DNA of 64,000 nucleotides, from assembly GCA_029216955.1 (NCBI GenBank), contig JANAVB010002199.1:10276271-10340270 (forward strand), read 5' to 3'. This document shows, one piece after another, positions 23,517 to 34,561 of this stretch. Origin of the DNA: Iris pallida (Eukaryota; Streptophyta; Magnoliopsida; Asparagales; Iridaceae). The translations under genes and the position numbers were made by a program. A model generated the notes under the pieces. The model saw nothing but the letters and a program-made list of their open reading frames with translations, did no database searches and was not told the origin of the DNA. Positions within the stretch are counted from its first letter, which is position 1; every line of letters starts with the position of its first letter.

Positions 23517-25304
23517 AGCTCCGTTTGGCGGATGTTCTTCGACGACGCTTTGAGAACAGGCCCCAAAGGCCAAATCATCGCAGGAGTGGGGGTAGTCTTA
23601 GTCTCCCCCGATCAACTGGTTATCCAGCGTGCGTACTCTCTTTCGAAGCCGTGCTCCAACAACGTTGTCGAGTACAACGCACTCGTCATGGGACTCCAGC
23701 TCGCATAACAGCTGGGGGTCGACCATCTGGAAGCTTACGGCGACTCAAAACTCGTCGTAAACCAGGTTCGAGGATAATACGAAGCTTGCCATAAAGATTT
23801 AATCCCTTATCATGAAGTCGCATTGAACATCATTTCAACCTTCACCGGGTTCTTCATTGAACATGTCCCCCGTTTACAAAACTTGGAGGCCGATGCTCTG
23901 GCCGGCCTCGCAGCCTCATTAGCAGCGTCCTTTGGGACTCAACACTATATCACGGTAACAGAACGAGATCTGATTTGTCCCAGAAACAACCTATGCTTGC
24001 GGGTGGCTCACGCCACGCCGATAAACACTGGTATTAATGTCCGAGACTGGAGGTTCCCGTTCATCGACTTCGCTGTCTACGGAATCCTTCCAGAGGACCC
24101 GAAGGAAGCCGTCTCAGTCAGGAGACGCTCTCTTCGATTCTACTACGATACAGCTACCAAAATACTGTACCGACGCTCCTTCGATGGGCTCCTCCTTCGA
24201 TGCCTGTCCAACGAAGAAGCAGCCGAAGCTCTTCAAGAAGCTCATGACGGAACTTGTGGAGCTCATCAACCCGGTCCTAAGTTGCAAGATCGACTGCGAC
24301 GTATGGGCTACTACTGGCTAACCATGGCTGCCGACGCTGTCGAATATGCTAAGAAGTGCCACGCGTGCCAACTTCATGCAGACTTCATACATACACCATC
24401 AGAGCCGCTACATCCTACAGTCGCCTCCTGGCCCTTCGAAGCCTGGGGCATGGACATTGTAGGGCCAATCACCCCTCCTTCATCGAGAGGACACCGTTTC
24501 ATCCTGGCCATCACCGACTACTTCTCCAAATGGGCGGAAGCAGTTCCACTGGCAGAAGTAAAAAGCTCCAGGGTGGTCAGCTTTATCAAACACCATGTTA
24601 TTTACCGTTTCGGAGTACCCCGACAGATCATCTATGACAATAGTCCTCAGTTTATCAGCCATATTTTCAGCAGGTTCTGTGACAAGAATTGCATTCAGAA
24701 CGTGGCCTCAACCGCCTATAATCCGGCAGCAAACGGATTGGCTGAGGCATTCAACAAAACTATCGTTAGGCTGCTCAAAAAGGTCGTGTCATCCAACAAA
24801 CGCGACTGGGACGAAAAGCTTGGCGAATACCTTTTGGCCTACCGCACAACGGTACGGACCCCGACAGGCAACACTCCATTCTCCCTGGTCTACGGGAGCG
24901 AAGCAGTACTGCCTCTCGAGATACAGATACCTTCGCTCCGCGTAGCAATCACAAACAAACTCACAGAAGAGGACAATCAACGTCGTCGTCTGCGGGAACT
25001 GGAGGCACTTGACGAAAAGCGTCTCCTAGCTCAACAACGCATCGAGCTCTACCAAGCCCGTATATCATAGGCTTTCAACAAGAAGGTCAAAAAGAGGACT
25101 TTCCAAGTTGGCGACCTGGTTTTAGCAGTCAGAAGACCAATGGTGTTGACCCACAAGACACCAGGAAAGTTCGAGCCCAAGTGGGAAGGACCTTTCATCA
25201 TTGAGACGGTATACTCAAGCGGTGCTTACCGCCTCGCCAAACCCAATGGGAACTTGTTCATGATGCACATCAACGGCAAGTTCCTAAAGAAGTACTATTT
25301 TTGA
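23517..25304 (+). pseudogene. pol: Element B second RNase H and integrase
   Basis: The second RNase H (about 23530-23910) is of the archaeal-like type known in Tat elements: an FDD start, EYNAL, GDSKL and a final EADALAG supply the acidic set. TAA codons at 23706 and 23775 interrupt it. Integrase has the HHCC finger (about 24240-24370), then Asp near 24514, Asp near 24634 and Glu near 24742, a DD35E core. A TAG at 25068 precedes the GPF-like C-terminal module, which ends at TGA 25302-25304. No chromodomain is seen, as expected for Tat. No frameshift occurs anywhere in this 8.6 kb frame. Confidence 0.88.
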
Positions 25305-25369
25305 CATCCTCCAGACATGTACTTCCCCAAACAACCTCTTTCCACAAACTCGTACGCTTCCGGAACCCA

Positions 25370-25720
25370 GCTGTTCCGTGGCATCCTCCAGTAGAAAGAT
25401 AACCACGTCCATATTACCTCTGAGTTGTCTCTCTACACCCTACAAAGCAGAATCTTACACTTCGTAAGCCTACGCTACCCTTCATGTTTACCACGTCCAC
25501 ATTACCTCTGAGTAAACATCTTGTACAAACAACCCCTACGTTATTGTACATTGATCGCATAACTTCCACGTCCATATAACCTCTGAGTTGTTCAGCGTAT
25601 CCCCCAAGATCATTCCTACCACGTCCATAATACCTCTGAGTAGGAAGATTCTATCATTTCGAACCCAATGATTGCCATGTCCACATTACCTCTGAGCAAA
25701 CATAATGGTTCCTTCAAACT
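25370..25720 (+). repeat. Five hairpins with constant core and variable stems, B 3' region
   Basis: The core CACGTCCAYATTACCTCTGA, or a close variant, occurs five times (25404, 25492, about 25566, 25620, 25676). Each copy sits between complementary arms that differ: AGATAAC/GTTGTCT, ATGTTTAC/GTAAACAT, a weaker AACT/AGTT, TTCCTAC/GTAGGAA and TTGC/GCAA. The block lies between the end of pol and the end of the antisense gene. Confidence 0.85.
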
Positions 25721-27503
25721 TATTATCTGTACCTGAAAACCAAGGTGCGCAAAAGATAATAGGTCCACACAAATCATCAAGTTCATGACAACAAAAGATG
25801 AACACATCACAAAAAAGGTTGTAGACTTCTTTATTCTTCTGAAAAAGGAGTACAAGAAGCTACATCATCCCCCAGTAAGGGTTGCAAAAGAACACAAAAG
25901 AAAAAGGGAAAAGCTATGGTCCCTGAATCTCCCCAGGATGGGCTGAGAGCTCCCTGACTCGAAGCTTTAAGTCGACTGCGCGGGCCTCCACCGTCGCCAG
26001 GACTCGTCGCTCTGCTTCCTGGCGCATCAATTCAACGGCCCCAGCGGAAGTATCACTTGCATGCTTCTCATTAAGCTGTTGTCGTTGCTGCGCCAAGGCA
26101 AGAGTCCGCTGAGTGAAAGTCGCTTCATCCTTCTTGAATGCTGCATGTTCAGCCCGGACACGCTCGACCTCTAACTGGAGTCGGGCCCGTTGGTCTTCAA
26201 GGCGGCACATCTGGGTGTCGATATCCGCGATATTAGCTTCCAATGCAGCTCGATTTTCCACCGTCGTCTTCATGGACTGAGACAACTGCTCTACCGCAGC
26301 CTCAGTCTCAGCCACCTCGCGCTCCCAAACGCCTACGGTGGCCTGGTATGAAGACTCGATCTCAGCAATCAGCTTCCCCTTCTCCGCATCTATCAGGACA
26401 GAGAGGTCATTTCGCTGGATGCGTTGAAGTTCCGCGAGCCGCTCATCCAGCTCAATCACCGAAGCCTCCAGAATTTCGGCCATATGGTCGTGGCCTTGGT
26501 GAATACGAATCAGCTCGATGCAGGGCATTGCCAGAGCTTTTGCCGTCGCAAAACTCCCATTGGCATCCATCACAGCAGATACACCCTTCTGCAACATTTT
26601 GTACACCCCCTCGACGAGGAATTTCACATATTCGTCTGCATCCGCCAGGACCTGCGGTGTCATGGCAGGAGTTGGAGGAGCTACTACAGTTTGCGGACCG
26701 AAAGAAGATCCGCCAACCTCAACCAGCGAGGCTTGAACCTCGGCATCAATGGGCTCTTCATCAACAGGGGCTGGACTTCTAGCCCGAGGAGCCGAAGCAA
26801 CAGAAGGGGCCGGCACAGGCGTCGAGATGGTCCTCCAAGTAGAAGGAGCTACAGAGGGTTCTACACCCTTACCCTTCTCAAGCCCGGAGGAACCTCCGAC
26901 GTCAACAGCCACCTCTTCTACCCCCAACGTCCTATCAACAGTTGGTACCTCCCTTGGCAGAATAGGGAGATTATCACTTGTCTCTTGACCCGTCGCAGCG
27001 GTCTTGACTGGCAGACGGGTCTCAACATCGAGTCCCTCAACAGGGACAGAATATGTCGCTACCTCCTGAGTGGTAGCCGCCTCAACTTCCACGGTTGAAG
27101 CCGGGGTAGGACTCGGCAATGATGCAGCCGACCTCCCCTCATCATGATAAAGAGGGGATTCAACCCTCTCCTCTGTCTCAACCATATCTGCTGTCCCCAC
27201 AGCAGATTCTTGCAAGACCGGAGGAACGTCATCGGAAGGCGACGAACTCCAGTCCACTTCATCATCAGGATGCCTCGAGTCCGCAGGACCCTCAGCATCC
27301 AAGGCCTCTACGGCAGACGGTGCTCTTCCAGAAGTTGTTGCGACCTCGAAGTCAGGAGATATTAAAACCTCCGTAGGAACATCTTCGGGACCTTCCTCCA
27401 CGGAAGACATTAGCATCGGTGGAATGCGCTCATCAGAAGAGCCTGCCACCTCCTTCGGTTTACTAGCGCCCGATTTTGAAACACGGGACTTCTTCTTCAA
27501 TCC

Positions 27504-27569
27504 CTACAAGAAGAAGAGCATAAGTCGCCACAATGACGAAAAGAATTAGAATTACGAAATATTCCTTAC
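27504..27569 (-). other. Intron in B antisense gene
   Basis: Donor GAG|GTAAGG and acceptor CTTGTAG|GG on the minus strand, phase 0 on both sides, keeping the frame open across the join. C has an intron at the matching place (36948-37023). Confidence 0.7.
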
Positions 27570-29634
27570 CTCAGCAGGGATTGATCCTGCTGGCATTATA
27601 AGTGGCACTTCCGTAACCTTCGGGGTCGGCGCCTTTCTTGACCTTTTCGGTACAGAAGAACCAGCTTCTGTGTCAGCACGCCTTTTCCAGACAGACGGGT
27701 CTCCCACTGGTACTGCAGCAGCAGCCCGATACCCCGCCAACTCTGGTGGACGATATGATCGGGCTGCCATCAACATATTCGCTGTCGCCTCCAGCTGGGT
27801 TCCAATAATGAAACTAGTCTCCCTGTCATAACCAGGAGACATAGCAGTCATAGTGCAATACAGCTTGGCGGCCGAATATAGGATCGGTGGCCGAGGATTG
27901 CAAACTGGCGTGGTGAACTTAACGCTAGTGCATCCAGCGTTATAATATTGCCAGCCCCGGGCTCCATCCAGCAAACTCTCGATGAAGCCTAAACTACTAC
28001 TGGGATTCCGCAACATTAACTGGGTATAGCCAAGCTGACGAGCAAATCGGCTTGGCAGATAAGGCTCCAGATAACACCTATTCTGGTTACGGTAGACCAG
28101 GTGAGAAGGCCGGATACTCTGCAACCAACGAAAACTCCATTTCGGCAGAGTGACCGCATCTTCGCCAGAGTCAACTAAATCTTGGTCGGCCTCGAAATCT
28201 TTGAATATCGGGCCAACCTTGACAATCTCCCACCCCTGAAGGTAGGACAAGACTCTCCTGCAAACGGGGACGCCAGTGTAAGACCACTTCCTCTTATAGA
28301 AGCGGCGAATGAAGGCATCCCCTTCGACATGGTCCTCCTCCGGACCGGGACTCATCACGTTCGGATGATGCAGAATCAGCCACCCCATAAGATAATGGAA
28401 AGGCAGCTCGGCCCGGGGAAAGTTATCATTGTTACCTCTCTCATGGATCACATCATCGGCAAAAGACCTCAAACCGCGTAACAGGTTGCACACCATCGCG
28501 GAGAGGAGAGCTAAAGGTCGTCCGCAGGCCAACTTCACTGCAAGCAAAATGAGATTCCGATGTACCCTCTCGACGGCACCGGATCCACCTACAAATACGC
28601 AATCCCGGAGCCATATCATCAAGTAGGACGTCAACACTGCCTTGGATGACATCCGGTGCCCGCAGTGCCAGAAACAGCTGTACGTAGCCTTGCCGCCCTC
28701 ATTAGAGTGTGGGGTCCTTTCGTCCAGCCGGCTTATTTCAGAAGTCACTTTCGCGGGCTTCAATCCCTGCGGAGTCGCAAACCGAATCCTCGAAGGATCG
28801 GTCAAATCCTGCCTGAAGACGTAGTCCCTCCAAGCAGTCACATGAGGCTGGGTCTTGGCATCAGATAATGATGGCTTGTCACCTCTTTGAAAACAGCCAT
28901 CATCTTCGGATCCTTATCCTCCAGAACTTGGATCTCTTCATTTGATGGAAAATATTCCTCGTACGGTTCCGAGCCCTAAGGAAGCCTGGACACTTCGTAC
29001 ATCTCATGAAGGGCCAATCCCAACTCCCCCACCGGAGTAAAGAAGCTGCCAGTCTGGGCATTGAAAAGCTCCAAGAGCGCAAGGAACATAGGCTTATTGA
29101 GGTCCACGCCTGCCTGCGTGACCCGAATGGCGGCTGTCAGCCCGATCTCTTTAAGCTCAACCTCGAACCTTGAAAGCACCCAAGTGGTCAACTCGTCCCA
29201 CTTCGGGATGTAGTGGTATCTCGCTGGTTCGAGGAGGCGTCAATTGAGAGGGTACCTCCCAAGGCCCCTCCTTGAGAGGGAGTAAGTTCCCAACCCATCC
29301 TTCTCTTCGAAGCTAGACGATAAAAAGCCGTCAGCGGCAACTGGCGGTCAACCTGTCGTATGTACAAAACCATGCCTTTGGCAGAAAAGAACCAGTCTTC
29401 TCTGATCCTCAGTATCTTCACTTCGGAAGAGACTAGTCGGTCGCCAAACAGAAAGGCAGGCTTTAAGAAAGTTACACCTTCGGATTCAGCAGACTTCAGT
29501 TTACCACTCTCCATCATACTCTGGAGGAAAAGAGGCAACTGGGTCTGGATTTGTAGCATTCTCTCACGAGGTTGGTCCTGTAAGATAGCATCCTTCGTAG
29601 GATTGATCACCGCCTCGTCAAAATCAACTCCCAT

Positions 29635-30116
29635 CTAACAAAAAGAAGCGTCCAGAAGGACCTCATTCAACAAAGGGATCGTCATCGACATTGATACAAC
29701 AAAGGTGGATGTTAGGCAAAAATGTCAAATAGCTTCGGCGCATCATCAGGGCGTAAGCCCATGCGCGCCAGCATCAGAGCTTCGGTGCATCATCAGGGCG
29801 TAAGCCCATGCGCGTCAACTTGCTTCGGTACATCATCAGGGCGTAAGCCCATGCGCGTCAGCATTGGAGCTTCGGCGCATCATCAGAGCGTGAGCTCATG
29901 CGCGTCAGCGAAGGCTTCGGCGCATCATCAGGGTACGAAACCCATGCGCGTCAGCCATTAAACCTCGGTGCATGATAAAGGTGTAAACCTATGCACGTCG
30001 GCGGGGTAGAACCTCGACGTATCATCAGGACAAAAGTCTATACGCGTCAGCAAATCTGAGTTAGGGCACAGTCTGGCCCAAAAGCTTATGTGAAGGAGAT
30101 GAAACCCACCCGTCAC
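29635..30116 (-). other. First intron of B antisense gene, with tandem repeat
   Basis: Donor GAG|GTGACG and acceptor TTGTTAG|ATG on the minus strand keep phase 0; the exact donor is tentative. It is filled by a 47-base repeat (29731-30052). Confidence 0.55.
29731..30052 (-). repeat. 47-base repeat carrying CATGCGCG in the intron
   Basis: Seven units start at 29733, 29780, 29823, 29870, 29914, 29963 and 30012. A unit reads roughly CTTCGGCGCATCATCAGGGC, then a GTAAGCCCATGCGCGTCAGC-like half. The outer units are more diverged. Confidence 0.88.
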
Positions 30117-30325
30117 CTCAGGACAAACGTCGGCCGAAGTTGCAGGGGTGATAGGTGCATCCTCATCAACGAACTCCTTCGCTTTCTCCTTCCCCTTGCC
30201 GGCACCACCGCGAGGAGTCTTGGGAGCCATTCTCTCAGAGAAGAAAAAGTTAGGGTTTTGAAGAAAAAACTCTAAAGAAAGCAAAGGCACAGAGCAGATG
30301 AACTATCTCTCTCTCTCCAACCTCA

Positions 30326-30335
30326 CCTATTTATA
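30326..30335 (-). promoter_or_regulatory. TATA box of B antisense gene
   Basis: TATAAATAGG on the minus strand, about 100 bases before the MAPK start. C has TATAAAAT at the matching distance before its antisense gene. CATGCGCC octamers lie just upstream (30478-30520). Confidence 0.65.
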
Positions 30336-30578
30336 GGGCATGGTCGCACGCGTGAACCGATGACGTGTAATCTCAGCCGTCGCTTCGGATTCCGTGAGGA
30401 GATAACAACAAATACAACCAAAAGATCATTATTAATCTTTTGGGTTGCCAAGGCGTCATCGTCATCAACTGGAAGGAGCATGCGCCCGAACAAGCATGCG
30501 CCCAACAATCATGCGCCCTGACCTCCATGCTTTTTATTCAAAGTATTCCAAAACTTATTCAAAAGTTTTGAAAACTTT

Positions 30579-30589
30579 GAAGGGGGGCT
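30579..30589 (+). other. Element B polypurine tract
   Basis: GAAGGGGGGCT directly before the 3' LTR at 30590. It would prime plus-strand DNA synthesis. Confidence 0.85.
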
Positions 30590-32933
30590 TGTAGAAGCAT
30601 GGAATTTCACAACCAGAAAGTCCATGCGCCAGGCATTATATGCGCCAGAACTCAGACAGCTAATCAAATAAGCCATAGACATTCGAAGAAGGACTTTTTA
30701 TATATATATAAAAGTCTATTACATGTCTAGAAAAGGTTGTACAAAGGAGAATTTCTACAAAAAAAGGATCCTAGATCTACAGCCAACAGCCTCCATGCGC
30801 CTTCCAGATAGGCGCAGCAACCACCATGCGCCTTCCAGATAGGCGCAGCAACCACCATGCGCCTTCCAGATAGGCACAGCAACCACCATGCACCTTCCGA
30901 TAGGCGCAGCAGTCACCATGCGCTGTCAGCCAGGCGCAGCAGATGTCATGCGCCTCCAGCCAGGCGTATCCTACCATCTCTTCAGCAGCTTAGTTATGTG
31001 CATCCAGCTCAGTTATGTGCATCCCTTCAGCAGCTCAGTTATGTGCAACTCTTCCAACCAGGCTCACCTGGCCGAGCAGAGCCCAGTTATGTGCCGCTCT
31101 TCCAGTCAGGCTCACCTGATAAGTGCTTCGCCAAGCAAAGCATTTAACCCACTGGCTGGAACAAAGGAAGAGAAGAGCACCGCAAATGCTGTGGCCAGGG
31201 GAGGCTTCGAAAGAGACTCCAAAGACCAAGGAAGACCGTGATCAAAATCATGGCACAAGGAGCTTTCAACACAATCAAAGTGGGCGGCACCTACTTTGAA
31301 GGAAGAGAGAGCCTAGCACCACCATTCCGATCTACGGCTCTTCCGGAACAACGGAGACGAGGCCCGAACATCCCTATCTTTGGATGCAACAGGCACCTTC
31401 CGCCTGCCTCAGAAGCCCTCGACTCCGTCTTTTGGATGTAACAGTCACCTTCAAGTGCATCGAAGACAACACGACATCTCATCTTCACCCTCGGGAGCAC
31501 TTCGTCAACAGAATGCACCCGCATATCCAAGTTCATATTGGAAGTACGTGAGGGAACGAGGAGCAAACCTTCTCTCCATGCCACTATTTATAGGCCGGGC
31601 AAATCAAACCCATACGCCAAGTGGATGACTCTCCAAATTCTGTGTAATGAATTTGCATTAAATAGATGAACCGGACGCCTCGAATTCAGCCAAACGGCTA
31701 TTTATAGCACTCGAGGAGCGAGACAGCCGTATCATTAAAGGACATGTCGGATGCGCCAGCCAAACAGCGCATCACACGGACGCGCCCTCCAGCATCAGGC
31801 GCATCACACAGATGCGCCCTATAGTACCTGGCGCATCACAGAGGATGCGCCCCCCCTCACATCTCTATGCCGAGTGGAACACCAACCAATGTGCCCACTC
31901 AGCTGTCCATCGAACGTCACAAACATTAAATGCTGAACTGACTCCAGAGTTGGCAGCACGCTTCCCAAAGTCTGAACAGTTGACAGCTTTTTCAGAGAAC
32001 GAAGCGTCGGCAACGTCAGCATTATCATGACTCTATTCCGACGGCTACTGCCACGTGGCCATCCGCATGCACCTCTACGGCCATGCGTCCAAATCGCCAT
32101 GCGCCTCTACAGCCATGCGTCCAAACCAGCATGTGCCTCAAAAGCCATGCGCCTCAGACCCTTCACTGATCTCTAAAGACAGAAGAAGAGTCTCCAGTTG
32201 AAGCTTTGTATGCGCCTCAAAAGCCATGCGCCCCAGACTGATCTCTGATCCCGAAAGACAGAAGGAAGGTCACCTGCATGCGCTTTAAAAGCCATGTGCC
32301 CTAAATGGTTTGTAACTCCTAAAGGTTATGAGCCGCAGCCTCCTCCTCCGCCCAGATCCAAGGCGCAGCTCACCAGATCACTACCCCCCCAAATCCGAGA
32401 TCTTCAAGCCATGTGTCCTTTGACTCAACTCGTCCAAGATTTCAGCAACAGAAAGATCTTCTCCTCTGCTATGTGCCGGCTCACAACAGCAGTATGAAGA
32501 GTTCAACCTCCCAATCAGGGCGCATCATTCGTGTGCCCCCATCAGCAACTTCCACGTGGCGTCCCCATATACCGGCGCATCCTACATACGCACATGAGTA
32601 GCCAGCCTACAAAACTATAAATAGAGGGATCTTCTCCTTCACACACACACAGAATCCATAACGAACATACAAGGAATCATCAGAGAGGCAGATACAGACA
32701 CTCAACGTCTTCCTCCTCTCAGCAAGCTCCAGCACCCAGAGCAATCCACACCTTCAGAGAACCGATAACCATCGTCAGCCCGTCAACGGAGTCAACGCAT
32801 TACCACTCGCTCCATTGGCACTAAGGACCCAGCTTAAACAAAAGTGTACTCCTAGGACTACATCTAAGTCCTACATTGTAACACTGTTCTGTTTGTATTA
32901 AAGTTTTCAATCAAATAATTTTAATGGCAAACA
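30590..32933 (+). repeat. Element B 3' LTR
   Basis: Matches 14365-16707 end to end. Differences are mostly transitions. Here the terminal string is ATGGCAAACA, so the start codon is kept. Followed by GCATG at 32934-32938. Confidence 0.95.
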
Positions 32934-32938
32934 GCATG

Positions 32939-33418
32939 TAGATGATTTGAGCAGTATGAGCGTAGGCGACCGTATGATAGATGGCTTCTCAGTGAACCAC
33001 ATGAAGATAGTCCTTGTGAGCCGCATGGGTAGCCTCTGCCTGAGCCGCATGGGTAGCCTTTGCCTGAGTCGCATGGGTGGCCTCTGTCTGAGCCGCATAC
33101 GACTGTCCACGTGGCAAGACCGCAAAAAGGTCTTTAGAATTTTGACGGATTGTGTCAGAGATATCCTTCGTTTCCCTAGGAGTCTGCCATTATGATAGAG
33201 TCATTATTGCATCTTTCTGTCATTGGTCAGAGCTATCAGCCGTCAAGGCATTAAATACAGTAGAAGACAAAGGAAGAGCTGTTGAGGGCCACGTGGCTCC
33301 TCTATGGGCCGCATGGGACTATTCGAGCCGCATAGATGCTTGAGCCGCATGGGTTCCTGAGCCGCATGGGGATCCTTGGCCGCATGGATCTTTCTTTATT
33401 CTTTTTTATGCTTCTACA
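32939..33418 (-). repeat. Element C 3' LTR, proximal part
   Basis: Continues the C LTR after B. With 13527-14364 it makes 1318 bases, against 1303 for the intact LTR at 57713-59015. It ends CTTCTACA on the plus strand. Octamer GCCGCATG recurs every 20-40 bases. Confidence 0.92.
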
Positions 33419-33914
33419 AGACCTCCTTCAAAGTTTTCAATTTGCAAAATTGAAATACTTTGAATAAGAAGCATGGCTATGTATAAACTCTTCTGGCCGC
33501 ATATGATGTCCTTGCCGCATGGATGTCCCAGCCGCATAGCCTCCTCAGCCGTATTGGTCAATCAGCCGCATGGACCCTTTGGCCACATGGGTTGTCTGGC
33601 CGCATGGGTTGTCTAGCCGCATGAGCTTCTTGCCATGTCATCCTGTCACGTGTGAAAATCTTTTGTATTAATTGCTGTTGATTTGCCGTCAGTTTTAAGG
33701 CCGCTTTTTTGGAAAAGGATCCCAAGAGTTTGGCCTTTATGTCAGTCGGCGCGTCTTGAGAACCGAAGGGTCGATTACTATACGTGGATCGAGGCGCCTT
33801 TCTCTTGCCTATAAAATGTGAACGTGCTCAGTCGGAGAGACTTTTTCACTTTCTCTTTCGTCTTCGGCCCTAATTTTCTTCCTTAGTCTTCCTTCTCCGA
33901 CCGTCGGTACGATA
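33419..33914 (+). promoter_or_regulatory. Element C polypurine tract and promoter region of the antisense gene
   Basis: The polypurine tract GAAGGAGGTCT (minus strand) is at 33419-33429. Bases 33490-33640 hold a cluster of about nine GCCGCATG-like sites. TATAAAAT lies at 33810-33817, followed by a CT-rich leader and the ATG at 33915. Confidence 0.65.
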
Positions 33915-34026
33915 ATGGCCCCCAAGTCTTCTAAGGTTACTTCTGCTGCTACAAAGTGCAAGAAAATGGCCTCCTCATCGGCCACTACGCCTGAAGTACA
34001 CCCCGACGTCCACCCTGCTTTTAAGG

Positions 34027-34561
34027 GTAAGGATTGGATTAAATGTTTTGAACCCTAAACCCCATGGCTCTGTTGCATGATTTATACACAAGCCTTCATC
34101 CTTCGTCTTCATTGAATTGCCCAAGTTTAATCGTGATGAAACCGCTCTCGTATTCTAGCCGCATGGGGAATGCCCTGTGTTTGAGCCACATGAGAAGGAC
34201 TTGAGCCGCAGGAGCACTTTCTGGATTTGAACCGCATGAGGTCTCGTTTGATCGAGACCGCATAAAGCTTCGCTAATTCGTGCCGCATAAGCTCTTCTGT
34301 TAAATAGAACCGCATACGTTCAACCAAACCGCATAAGCTCTATCGAAGCAGTGCCGCATAAAACCCAACTGAATTGGGCCGTATAAGGCTGCGTTGACCC
34401 GAGCCGCATAGGCTCCATCGAAGCCGTGCCGTACGAAATCCCAACTAAATTTGGGCCGCATAGGGCTTCGTTGATCCGAGCCGCATAGGCTCACAGGAGC
34501 TTCTTTTAAGAAACTTTCGTTTTAACCATCTTTTGATTCTGTTTCTTTTGTCTTCTTTCAG
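34027..34561 (+). other. First intron of C antisense gene, with octamer repeat
   Basis: Donor AAGG|GTAAGG and acceptor TTTCTTTCAG with a pyrimidine tract. Bases 34155-34490 hold about 13 GCCGCATA/GCCGCATG sites spaced 25-32 bases. Confidence 0.65.

Larger units (their letters stand above)
25914..30230 (-). pseudogene. Element B antisense gene: plant-mobile-domain-like protein with coiled coil
   Basis: This gene is read against the element. Exon 1 is about 30230-30117 and starts MAPK as in C. Intron 1 runs to 29635 and contains a 47-base repeat. The exon from 29634 shows the N-terminal domain, with a frame change near 29200, a stop at 28976 and another shift near 28850. The open part 28841-27570 resembles the plant mobile domain seen in MAIN/MAIL1 and in other transposons (key stretch AVKLACGRPLALLSAM). 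A 66-base intron (27569-27504, GTAAGG to GTAG) joins in frame to 27503-25914, an acidic, proline-rich region then a coiled coil of about 200 residues. Function is unknown. Domain assignment is by eye. Confidence 0.75.
14365..32933 (+). mobile_element. Element B: 18.6 kb Tat-lineage retrotransposon with antisense gene
   Basis: Bounded by a perfect GCATG duplication. LTRs of 2343 and 2344 bases differ by about 3% over the first 200 bases. Order: 5' LTR, primer site, gag-protease-RT-RNase H-second RNase H-integrase (16698-25304), hairpin block, antisense gene (30230-25914), polypurine tract, 3' LTR. All ends are present, but the coding frame has eight stops. F is a third LTR of this family. Confidence 0.93.
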
